NCBI GenBank assembly: GCA_009702945.1
Contig: WLGZ01000038.1
Coordinates: 1-7,524 of the forward strand
DNA from: Actinomycetota bacterium
GTDB lineage: Bacteria > Actinomycetota > Actinomycetes > S36-B12 > UBA5976
DNA length: 7,524 nucleotides
Reading direction: 5' to 3'
Positions within the stretch are counted from its first letter, which is position 1, and each line of letters begins with the position of its first letter. The notes beneath the pieces are model-generated. The model was not told where the DNA came from, did not search any database, and was given only the letters and a program-made list of their open reading frames with translations. Of this stretch, positions 1 through 6,365 are shown in pieces. Both the position numbers and the translations under genes were made by a program.

Positions 1-40
1 AAGTACCGATCTCAAGTGACAAAGTTTCATTGTTTGACAT
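1..40 (-). CDS. 5' end of an unidentified gene (13 codons, partial)
   Basis: An ATG at 40-38 opens a frame that reads MSNNETLSLEIGT before the window ends. The start is well supported: an AGGAG ribosome binding site (46-50) sits five bases upstream, and it overlaps the TAG stop of the preceding acyl-CoA dehydrogenase, only 8 bp away. This makes it the fifth gene of the minus-strand operon. Thirteen residues are too few to assign a family. An enoyl-CoA hydratase would suit the neighbourhood, but that is only a guess from context. Confidence 0.7.
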   Translation of the reverse strand, partial: MSNNETLSLEIGT

Positions 41-48
41 GGTTACTC

Positions 49-1311
49 CTAGTTGAATCGTAAGCCGAGAGTTTCGGCAATAGTTGTGCGCTGTACTTCA
101 TCAGTACCGCCTGGAATTCGTAAGTTACGTGCAATTTGGAACAGCTTGTTAATGTCGGTGTCCCGAAGCACTCCGGAGCCACCGTGAATCTGAAGTGCGC
201 GATCTGCCACTCGATAGAACGACTCGTCATTGCTTAGCTTGAGGGCGCAAATTCGTCGAACTTCATCACTTGGTCGCGGCAAGTTCCACCAAGGACCAGG
301 AGTATCAATCGCTCTAGCAACATCAAGGGAGAGCGAACGAGTCTGCTGCCAATCTAGATACATGTCAGCGATCATCCACTGGATGCCTTGCTTAGCTCCG
401 AGTGGCTCTCCGCCAACAATTCGAGTCTTTACGCGTTCTAGCGTCTTTTCGATTAGGTACTTATTCCAACCAGAACACATTCCGGCGCGACGCATCCGGG
501 TGTAATTGAAGGACATGACTGCAATATCAAAGCCACCGTTGACTTCACCAAGTACTGCGCTTTCTGGCAGCACCATATCTTCGAAGTGAATTTCGCCGGT
601 GTAACCATCACCAAACATGGTCTGGTAAAGCTTGCCTATCTTGTAACCCTTGTTTGCATACTCTTTGGTATCGAACATGAAGTAAGTGAAGGATTGACGG
701 CCACCACCAGGATTTGTGATTGCCAAAACTTGTGCAACATCGGCATCAAAGTAATTGGTGATGTAAGCCTTAGTGCCATTAAGAACCGAGTCAGATCCCT
801 TGCGTACTGCATTGGTCTTCATGTCGTAAAGGTTTGAGCCAGCACCGGTTTCAGTAACTCCGTGCAAACTGGTCTTGAGACCTTTGACTAGCGGATCAGT
901 GAACTGTTCTTTTTGATGTGCGTGCGCATGAAGTAGTCGAGGAGTGGCGCCTTCAGACCAGGACAGAAGTGCTGGGTTCAGGCCAACACCGTAGCCATAA
1001 ACCTTTTCTTCGACATAGATCATGTCTTCGCGGCCAAGACCCCGACCACCTAAAGATTCTGGAAGGTGTGCACTGTAAATGTTTTTCGCACCGGCAGCTG
1101 CCATGATTTCGCGGCGGGCGGCAATGATGTCTTTATGCAGACGACCATCTTGGTCAAGGAACTTTGATTGATCGCTAAGTAAGTGATCAAGCGCCCGTTC
1201 CCGAGGCGCGACCTCATTTTCATATAGATCAGTTACTTCTGCAATTACACCATCTAGATGTGCGGGAATGTGAAGTTCTACATCGAGTGGGGACGTTACG
1301 TGGCTAGTCAT
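49..1311 (-). CDS. Acyl-CoA dehydrogenase family flavoprotein lacking the usual catalytic glutamate
   Basis: This 420-residue protein has the acyl-CoA dehydrogenase fold, which normally uses FAD to make a 2,3-double bond in an acyl-CoA. The flavin/substrate signature is TETGAGSN (153-160), followed by the beta-domain motif NGTKAYITN (178-186), then GEVNGGFDIAVM (255-266), and near the C-terminus IHGGSG (375-380) and GGTDEVQR (401-408). The usual family signature YEGTNxxQR reads PGGTDEVQR here, so the base Glu is replaced by Gly401. The alternative Glu site used by isovaleryl-CoA and long-chain dehydrogenases, just before the conserved Arg of helix G, is Thr271. An enlarged N-terminal section (about 36-65) recalls the ACAD10/11 and FadE2-like branch. 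The ATG overlaps the upstream stop (ATGA, 1308-1311), and AGGA (1317-1320) serves as ribosome binding site. Family assignment is firm. Substrate, and whether it oxidises, reduces or only binds acyl-CoA, is unknown. Confidence 0.9.
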   Translation of the reverse strand: MTSHVTSPLDVELHIPAHLDGVIAEVTDLYENEVAPRERALDHLLSDQSKFLDQDGRLHKDIIAARREIMAAAGAKNIYSAHLPESLGGRGLGREDMIYVEEKVYGYGVGLNPALLSWSEGATPRLLHAHAHQKEQFTDPLVKGLKTSLHGVTETGAGSNLYDMKTNAVRKGSDSVLNGTKAYITNYFDADVAQVLAITNPGGGRQSFTYFMFDTKEYANKGYKIGKLYQTMFGDGYTGEIHFEDMVLPESAVLGEVNGGFDIAVMSFNYTRMRRAGMCSGWNKYLIEKTLERVKTRIVGGEPLGAKQGIQWMIADMYLDWQQTRSLSLDVARAIDTPGPWWNLPRPSDEVRRICALKLSNDESFYRVADRALQIHGGSGVLRDTDINKLFQIARNLRIPGGTDEVQRTTIAETLGLRFN

Positions 1312-2684
1312 TTGATTCCTGTTCGGTTTATTTGAGTGACGTGATTTTCATTTGTTGGTTCCGAGAAATCTAGGGCGATCGGGTTGTCAGGTAAGGCTAT
1401 TGTTTCGCAAGATCCAGTTGCATGCCCCTTGAAGGCAGCTCGATGTGAGTAATGCGACATAAGAGGCAAAATGTCACTTGCTGTAATTTTTCCAAGGTCA
1501 CCGGATTTGTGAGAGCTTTCACCACATGCAGTTACCGCGTCAGGATGAACGTGCGGACCAACTAAAACTATTGAAGTCGGATGTGCCGAGTGCATGATCC
1601 CACCCGTTGAAGGTGTTGCATGATCTCCAGTAATCACGATCGTTTTGGTCTGCGCTAATTCGATTAGTGAATGACAGGCACGATCTAAAGCCTCGATCAC
1701 ATCTCGCTTTAATGAAGGGGATTTGGTGTGACCAGCTTCATCTGTTGCCTTGGTATGGATGTGAACAAACGATTGCGATTTGCTCAATTCAAATCCAGCC
1801 AAGATTCTGGCTTCAAAATCTTCTTGAATGTTTTCTAGGTCACTTGGAATGTGAGTCTGAGTCATGCCCAAAGTTTCAGCTAATCCTCGATACAGCGCAG
1901 AACTTGTAACTGCTGCACCGGTTAATCCAGTGGACTGCTCGAATGTTTTCAACTCAGTTTTGTTACTTGCCCATTTTGTTACTGGAGCAATGAGTTCATG
2001 CCTGCCAGCTTCGCGCCTGGCTTTGTTTATCGGATGATCTTGAAGCATTTTCACAGCTGCGCTTAGCCAACTTGTCATTAGATCTGCAGAAGCTTTAGCT
2101 GCCACTGAATCCACAGCATCATCAAGTGGCAGTGGCTTCAATACTGGATGCAGGTGACCAAAAAGAGGATCACTGTCACTTATCTCATGTGATGACAGTG
2201 CGGCCGACTCGAGAATGCACTCTCCGTTGCGAAGTGGATGCAACACAGGATTTAATTCGTGTGGCATGACTCGAAGCGCATCAAATAAATCTAAACAATC
2301 AGTTGCATCGTCAGCGCTGACTCGACCAATGGCATGAAGTTGACCGTCACGAATCTCGGCAGGTCTAAGCGCAAGATGAAAATGAGGTCGCTGCAAAGGA
2401 ATCTCAATCCCCATGCCTGTTGCTTCAAGTAAAGCTCGACCAGGGAAAGTTTGAGTCTGGCCAAACATTGCCCAGTGACTGCGCTCACTTGAAGTTGCTC
2501 GCCCTGGACCAAATGGTTGATGGATTCCGGATACGCCAATTCGGGTTAGTTCATCAAGATTGGGAGTATGGGCTGCTTCCAAGGGAGTTTGCCCGTTCAA
2601 TTCCTCACAAGGCCGATCGCCGAGACCATCAAAAGTAATCAGAATCATTGGGGTTCGGTCATCCCACATCGGTGCTGGCTTCAC
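1308..2684 (-). CDS. ApgM-like cofactor-independent phosphoglycerate mutase family protein (alkaline phosphatase superfamily)
   Basis: The 458-residue product matches the archaeal-type 2,3-bisphosphoglycerate-independent phosphoglycerate mutase family. The N-terminal metal motif is ITFDGLGDRP (16-25, Asp19), followed by TPLEAAHTPNLDEL (33-46). The expected catalytic serine lies in TSSERSH (64-70, Ser66 by alignment), and a central GLTGAAVTSSALYRGLA (253-269) is typical of ApgM. The second metal cluster is KATDEAGH (312-319, Asp315 and His319), TGDHATP (352-358, Asp354 and His355) and MHSAHP (364-369, His365). All expected ligands are present, so it looks active. It is longer than usual ApgM (about 400-415 residues), with extra residues at both ends. 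The GTG at 2684 abuts the preceding TAA and has no clear ribosome binding site. ATGs at 2669 or 2648 are alternatives, the latter placing Met directly before the conserved strand. Because it sits in a catabolic-looking operon, a phosphomutase or phosphatase acting on another substrate is as likely as glycolytic mutase. Confidence 0.85.
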   Translation of the reverse strand: MKPAPMWDDRTPMILITFDGLGDRPCEELNGQTPLEAAHTPNLDELTRIGVSGIHQPFGPGRATSSERSHWAMFGQTQTFPGRALLEATGMGIEIPLQRPHFHLALRPAEIRDGQLHAIGRVSADDATDCLDLFDALRVMPHELNPVLHPLRNGECILESAALSSHEISDSDPLFGHLHPVLKPLPLDDAVDSVAAKASADLMTSWLSAAVKMLQDHPINKARREAGRHELIAPVTKWASNKTELKTFEQSTGLTGAAVTSSALYRGLAETLGMTQTHIPSDLENIQEDFEARILAGFELSKSQSFVHIHTKATDEAGHTKSPSLKRDVIEALDRACHSLIELAQTKTIVITGDHATPSTGGIMHSAHPTSIVLVGPHVHPDAVTACGESSHKSGDLGKITASDILPLMSHYSHRAAFKGHATGSCETIALPDNPIALDFSEPTNENHVTQINRTGIK

Positions 2685-3230
2685 TTAAACACTCACCTTG
2701 GATTTTGCGTTATCCCATTCCTGTTGGATCGTGGAAACTGCGCCTGGAGCAACATGTGAATGCCAGGTCGAGTCATTTGTTGTTAGTGCCTGGCGAATAT
2801 CAGATGCAGATAACTTCGTTGCTGGCGCTGGTAACTCAAGAACTTCAAATTCTTGGCCAGTAAAGAGATCCAACTTACTTGCTTCCCAAGCGCTAAAGAT
2901 GCGTAATGCAAATACCGTTTCGGCAGGCACTGTCCAGGAAACTGGTTGGGTTAAATCAAACGGAATGATTTCAATTTCCACATTATTTAGATCAGTTAGC
3001 TCGGAAATCGAAGCTTTAATGATCTGGACACGGGACTCATAGGAAAACGGATTAGCGGCATCAGTATGACGGTGCAGACTTGCTGCATGCTCAGACAGAT
3101 TTTCGAGGTCTGGATTTGTTATTCCAATAATGATGCGATCAAATTCGTGGCTTAACGCAGACAGCACTTCCAAGTGTTGATTGTGGAAGGGTTGGAATCT
3201 GCCTGTGAAGCAAGCCACGCGCTGAGTCAT
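2685..3230 (-). CDS. Nucleotidylyltransferase, NMN adenylyltransferase (NadM-like) family
   Basis: The 181-residue protein has the class I nucleotidylyltransferase fold, which transfers a nucleoside monophosphate from an NTP to a phosphorylated acceptor. The N-terminal strand and loop TGRFQPFHNQH (9-19) is the GRFQPFHxGH motif, but with Gln at the position of the conserved Gly of HxGH. His16 and His19 are kept. IIIGITN (33-39) and ANPFSYESRVQII (59-71) follow the NadM pattern (IIGI..., NPFTxxER). LSASDIR (140-146) replaces the C-terminal ISGTxIR triphosphate motif, with Arg146 kept. Length fits NadM (about 170-190). There is no obvious ribosome binding site, only an A-rich run before ATG, 11 bp after the upstream stop, so translation may be coupled. 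NAD synthesis is the default family role. The operon context and the changed motif make a different acceptor plausible. Confidence 0.85.
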   Translation of the reverse strand: MTQRVACFTGRFQPFHNQHLEVLSALSHEFDRIIIGITNPDLENLSEHAASLHRHTDAANPFSYESRVQIIKASISELTDLNNVEIEIIPFDLTQPVSWTVPAETVFALRIFSAWEASKLDLFTGQEFEVLELPAPATKLSASDIRQALTTNDSTWHSHVAPGAVSTIQQEWDNAKSKVSV

Positions 3231-3241
3231 TTTTTAAATGT

Positions 3242-3856
3242 TTAACCCAGTGCTTTGATCTTGGCAATTGCGTCATCGGTTTGAATGACATCTGCATAGC
3301 GACGACCAACATCTTGCATGTTGGCATCGTGCGGGCCGGCATCTTGATCGCCACAGGCATCATCAATTGCGATCGTGCGGAAACCGTAGGAGAACGAATC
3401 AACGATGGTTGCGCGAACGCAACCTGATGAAGTCACGCCAGTAACTAGAACAGTATCGATTCCGTTGGTAGTCAAAATACTGCTCATGTCTGTACCAAAG
3501 AATGCGGAAGGGAAGCGCTTTAGGATGTAGACGTCGCTGTCATCCCATAGATCTGGGTGTATTTGAGCTTCGTAAGATCCAGGATGAATGTCGCGCAGGG
3601 CCGGCACTTTCCAGCGAGCGAACTCAGTATCAGTGGACCAGGCCACTGCAGTATGAATGATTGGAATTCCAGCAGCTCGCGCAGCAGGGAATAGGCGAGC
3701 GGCGTTCTTGATTGCCCGTTGGGCGTGCTCACTTCGACCTAAAGCAAACTTTGGGTCACAAAATGACATCTGAAAGTCAACGGCAATAACTGCAGGTCTG
3801 GTACCCCAGCCAACTTCGCCTTGTCCGTAACCAGCATTTTCGAATGAATCTGACAT
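3242..3856 (-). CDS. Isochorismatase-superfamily cysteine hydrolase, N-carbamoylsarcosine amidase / maleamate amidohydrolase-like
   Basis: The 204-residue enzyme should hydrolyse an amide, carbamoyl or ureido bond through a covalent thioester. The Asp-Lys-Cys triad is visible: Asp27 in AVDFQ (25-29), Lys113 in ILKRFPSAFFGT (111-122), and Cys146 in GVTSSGCVRAT (140-150). The early GYGQGEVGWGTRPA (9-22), the FFGT tetrad, and CGDQDAGPHDANMQD (168-182) resemble N-carbamoylsarcosine amidase and the nicotinate-pathway maleamate amidohydrolase more than nicotinamidase or true isochorismatase. I chose the ATG at 3856-3854 because a strong GGAGG site (3861-3865) lies just upstream and the homology begins here. 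A TTG frame start at 3955 would add 33 unrelated residues and no ribosome binding site. It is the first gene of the left arm, facing the shared intergenic region. Substrate is unassigned. Confidence 0.88.
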   Translation of the reverse strand: MSDSFENAGYGQGEVGWGTRPAVIAVDFQMSFCDPKFALGRSEHAQRAIKNAARLFPAARAAGIPIIHTAVAWSTDTEFARWKVPALRDIHPGSYEAQIHPDLWDDSDVYILKRFPSAFFGTDMSSILTTNGIDTVLVTGVTSSGCVRATIVDSFSYGFRTIAIDDACGDQDAGPHDANMQDVGRRYADVIQTDDAIAKIKALG

Positions 3857-3886
3857 GTGCCCTCCAAATGGCAAAATACCCACTTC

Positions 3887-3896
3887 TTGTATACAT
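3887..3896. promoter_or_regulatory. Candidate operator 1, TTGTATACAT
   Basis: The core TGTATACA (3888-3895) is a perfect 8-bp palindrome lying 31 bp upstream of the isochorismatase-family start codon, a position where a bound repressor would block the left-arm promoter or leader. The TTGTATACAA-like form resembles half-site arrangements bound by GntR-family (FadR/FCD subgroup) regulators. No regulator gene is in the window, so the protein is inferred only. Confidence 0.4.
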
Positions 3897-3970
3897 CTAT
3901 TCAGGAATCCTTGCTGGGTTTTGACCAAATTAAGGCTTTCGATGGCAGTTGGCAACGAAAAGTGACAGAA

Positions 3971-3980
3971 TTGTATGCAA
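3971..3980. promoter_or_regulatory. Candidate operator 2, TTGTATGCAA
   Basis: This 10-bp imperfect palindrome (one central mismatch pair, TTG...CAA arms) differs from operator 1 by only two bases. It lies 21 bp upstream of the acyl-CoA dehydrogenase GTG start and within the spacer of the candidate GTGACA/GCTAAT promoter. Its centre is 84 bp from the centre of operator 1, close to eight helical turns, so both would lie on the same face of the DNA. Confidence 0.4.
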
Positions 3981-4001
3981 TCCGGCTAATCAGGAGCACA
4001 A

Positions 4002-5162
4002 GTGAGTAGTTTCGACCTTTATAAGACCGCTGACGAACACGAAGAACTTAGATCAGTGGTCCGAGCTTTGGCAGATGCCAAGATTGCTCCCTTCGCAGCG
4101 GAAGTGGACGAAGATGCCCGCTTCCCACAAGAGGCCTATGACGCATTAATTGGCGCGGAACTTCAGGCCATCCATGTGCCTGAGGCTTACGGCGGCGCTG
4201 GCGCCGATGCCTTAGCTTCGGCAATTGTGGTGGAAGAAGTCGCTAGAGCCTGTGCTTCCAGCAGTTTGATTCCAGGTGTAAACAAGCTTGCTTCCCTGCC
4301 GGTTATCCATAGCGGCAGTGAAGATCTAAAGAAAGAGTTCTTGCCAGGCCTTGCCTCGGGCGAGACCCTTTGGTCCTATGCGCTTTCTGAGACTGATGCA
4401 GGCAGTGATGCGGGCGCAATGAAAACTACAGCTGTAGCAAATGGTGACTCGTGGACTTTGAACGGTTCGAAAAAATGGATCACCAATGCTGGCGAGAGCC
4501 ACATCTATACCGTGCTTGCTGTAACCGATAAAGAAAAAGGTGCTCGCGGTGGCATCACAGCATTCATTGTTAAAAAAGACGATCCAGGCGTAAGTTTCGG
4601 CGTGCCAGAAAAGAAGTTGGGAATCAAGGGATCACCAACTCGCGAAGTTTATTTAGACAACGTAGTGATTCCGGATTCCCGTCGAATCGGCGAAGTCGGA
4701 TCAGGCTTTGGCATTGCGATGTCAACACTTGATCACAGTCGGATTGCAATTGCGGCTCAAGCAGTTGGTATTGCTCAGGGTGCATTGGATTTCGCAGCTA
4801 GTTACATAAAGGAACGAAAGCAATTTGGTAAAGCAATTGCCGAATTCCAAGGTATCCAATTCATGGTTGCAGATATGTCCATGAAGCTTGAAGCTGCGCG
4901 CCAACTAACTTATGCAGCGGCAGCCCGAAGTGAACGCAATGATGTTGATTTAACTTTCTTTGGCGCTGCAAGTAAATGCTTTGCCTCAGATGTGGCAATG
5001 GAAATTACTACTGATGCGGTTCAGTTATTGGGTGGCTATGGCTACAGCCGTGACTATCCTGTTGAGCGCATGATGCGTGATGCCAAGATCACCCAGATTT
5101 ACGAAGGCACTAACCAGGTTCAGCGCATTGTGATGTCGCGTCACACTTTGGCATCTAGATAA
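4002..5162 (+). CDS. Acyl-CoA dehydrogenase (canonical, short/branched-chain type)
   Basis: This 386-residue FAD enzyme is predicted to oxidise an acyl-CoA to the 2,3-enoyl-CoA and pass electrons to electron-transfer flavoprotein. The N-terminal helical domain runs to about residue 120. ALSETDAGSD (127-136) is signature 1, with NGSKKWITN (154-162) in the beta domain and LGIKGSPT (206-213) following. ERKQFGKAIAEFQ (271-283) is the typical FAD-dimer contact, and IYEGTNQVQR (366-375) is signature 2 with catalytic Glu368. Length is normal for the butyryl-CoA/short-branched-chain group, and no Glu precedes Arg247 in helix G, so it is not of isovaleryl type. The GTG start is set by AGGAG (3992-3996), five bases upstream. 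It leads the right-arm operon, with the MFS gene 3 bp downstream. Chain specificity cannot be read from the sequence. Confidence 0.95.
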   Translation: MSSFDLYKTADEHEELRSVVRALADAKIAPFAAEVDEDARFPQEAYDALIGAELQAIHVPEAYGGAGADALASAIVVEEVARACASSSLIPGVNKLASLPVIHSGSEDLKKEFLPGLASGETLWSYALSETDAGSDAGAMKTTAVANGDSWTLNGSKKWITNAGESHIYTVLAVTDKEKGARGGITAFIVKKDDPGVSFGVPEKKLGIKGSPTREVYLDNVVIPDSRRIGEVGSGFGIAMSTLDHSRIAIAAQAVGIAQGALDFAASYIKERKQFGKAIAEFQGIQFMVADMSMKLEAARQLTYAAAARSERNDVDLTFFGAASKCFASDVAMEITTDAVQLLGGYGYSRDYPVERMMRDAKITQIYEGTNQVQRIVMSRHTLASR

Positions 5163-5165
5163 CCA

Positions 5166-6365
5166 ATGTCACAAGCATCTCCGGAAAAATTGCGCCGAGA
5201 TGCGCTTGGAATTTTGGCTGCCGCAATTGCTGCGCAATTAGCTGTGTCGACTGCGCAACAGGGATTGCCTGCTATGGGCCCAATCCTGGCGAGCACATTT
5301 GATTTAACAACATCAGGTGTTGGCCTACTGCTTGGAACGATCAGCCTTGGTACTGCAGGAGCTGTGATTTTCTGGGGTAATTTAGCCGATCGAATGAATG
5401 ACCGACTCGTAGCTCTTATAGGCCTAATGGGTACTGCAACATGTTTTGTGATTGCTGCATTATTCAAGGCTTCTGAGGTCGCACATTTCGCACTTATCTT
5501 TGCCGGCATCATGATGGCATCGCCGACGGTTGCAATGACTAAGGGTTTAGCAAGAAATTTTGTTCACTTAGGAAACATTGGTTTTGCACTTTCAACTAGA
5601 CAGGCCGCAGTTCCAGTCGGTGGCGTCATTGGTGGCATTGTTTTAACTGGCATCGCAGTTTCACACGGACTTAGTGCTGCGCTCTATGCCCTTGCCGCAT
5701 TAATCATTTTGGGCGGGCTCTTTGTAATGTTTGCTCCAGCTGGAGTTCCAGAACCACCACGCCTAAAAGCGGAAAATCTACCACCAGTGAATTGGCGCAG
5801 ACTTTCACCGATATTGATTGCTGCTGCATTCTTTTGTCTGACCCAATTAGGAATCGTCGCGCTACTTACTCTTTACTTAAGTGGCAGCAGAGGTTGGACT
5901 CCAACTCAAGCGGGACAGCTTTATGCCTTGATGATGGCGTTTGTTATCCCATTGCGAATTCGACTTGGGGTGATTAGCGATCGACACCCAACACAACGCG
6001 TTAAGTTTCAAATTGTGATTGCACTATTGGGTGCAACTTTGCTCATACTCTGTGCAGTACTTGAACAGTACGCGATTGTTGTGCCGCTACTTTTCCTCGC
6101 TGGAATTACAGCAATGGGTTGGAACGGCCTACTGTTTACAACTGCTGTGATGGCAGTGCCATCTGAGCGAGTCGGCTTCACCCAAGGGGTTTTGCACAGC
6201 TTTATCTTCGCCGCTGGTGGAATTTCGCCCATCATCATGTCTCAGATTGTTGAATCTTTCAGTTGGCAGGCTGCATGGACTGTAATGGCGATATGCTCAG
6301 TTATGGCAGCGGTTTCGTTAAAAATGTTTGACCCTTCACCAGCCCAGACAAAGGAAATGGCATGA
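5166..6365 (+). CDS. Major facilitator superfamily (MFS) transporter, 12 predicted helices
   Basis: This 399-residue inner-membrane protein probably imports or exports a small solute by ion coupling. Hydrophobic segments begin at about residue 13 and recur through the protein, with a central cytoplasmic loop (about 192-212, proline-rich and charged) dividing two six-helix halves. The loop after helix 2 carries GNLADRMNDR (71-80), the classic MFS motif A. A shorter counterpart, GVISDRHPTQR (268-278), lies in the second half. There is no signal peptide, and the short charged N-terminus (SPEKLRRD) fits a cytoplasmic start. The ATG lies 3 bp after the acyl-CoA dehydrogenase stop without a clear ribosome binding site, suggesting coupled translation. 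Its stop overlaps the next gene by ATGA. Its place between two metabolic enzymes suggests it carries the pathway substrate, most likely a carboxylate, but specificity is not visible. Confidence 0.92.
   Translation: MSQASPEKLRRDALGILAAAIAAQLAVSTAQQGLPAMGPILASTFDLTTSGVGLLLGTISLGTAGAVIFWGNLADRMNDRLVALIGLMGTATCFVIAALFKASEVAHFALIFAGIMMASPTVAMTKGLARNFVHLGNIGFALSTRQAAVPVGGVIGGIVLTGIAVSHGLSAALYALAALIILGGLFVMFAPAGVPEPPRLKAENLPPVNWRRLSPILIAAAFFCLTQLGIVALLTLYLSGSRGWTPTQAGQLYALMMAFVIPLRIRLGVISDRHPTQRVKFQIVIALLGATLLILCAVLEQYAIVVPLLFLAGITAMGWNGLLFTTAVMAVPSERVGFTQGVLHSFIFAAGGISPIIMSQIVESFSWQAAWTVMAICSVMAAVSLKMFDPSPAQTKEMA

Larger units (their letters stand above)
3857..4001. promoter_or_regulatory. Divergent intergenic control region between the two operons
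   Basis: This 145-bp stretch is the only sizeable non-coding sequence and separates two gene sets transcribed outward, so it must hold the promoters of both. For the right arm, GTGACA (3962-3967) and GCTAAT (3985-3990) are spaced 17 bp and could be a sigma-70-type -35/-10 pair. Their predicted start would lie almost at the GTG codon, so this is only a weak candidate. For the left arm I find no convincing -35/-10 pair. Two related palindromes lie inside the region and are listed separately. Confidence 0.6.

Noticed and set aside
230..1106. Several plus-strand open frames of 60-90 codons
   Set aside because: All are antisense to the acyl-CoA dehydrogenase homologue, lack plausible ribosome binding sites and resemble no known protein.
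2698..3042. A 114-residue open frame on the plus strand
   Set aside because: It lies wholly antisense to the nucleotidylyltransferase gene, has no ribosome binding site or recognisable domain, and the opposite frame carries clear family motifs.
3231..3241. A possible internal promoter before the nucleotidylyltransferase gene
   Set aside because: The gap is 11 bp and AT-rich but shows no -35/-10 arrangement. Co-transcription explains it.
2685..3856. An NAD salvage pair (nicotinamidase plus NMN adenylyltransferase)
   Set aside because: The hydrolase motifs (GYGQG start, FFGT, CGDxxxGPHxAN) fit the N-carbamoylsarcosine/maleamate amidohydrolase group better than nicotinamidase, the HxGH motif is altered, and no phosphoribosyltransferase or NAD synthetase is nearby. 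It remains possible but is not preferred.
5160..5168. A possible terminator or promoter between the acyl-CoA dehydrogenase and MFS genes
   Set aside because: Only 3 bp separate stop and start and no hairpin is present, so the genes are best read as one transcript.
5141..5512. A 123-residue open frame on the minus strand, rich in Ala, Pro and Arg
   Set aside because: It is antisense to the start of the MFS gene. Its composition is what the reverse of an Ala/Gly/Leu-rich membrane protein gives, with no family motif.
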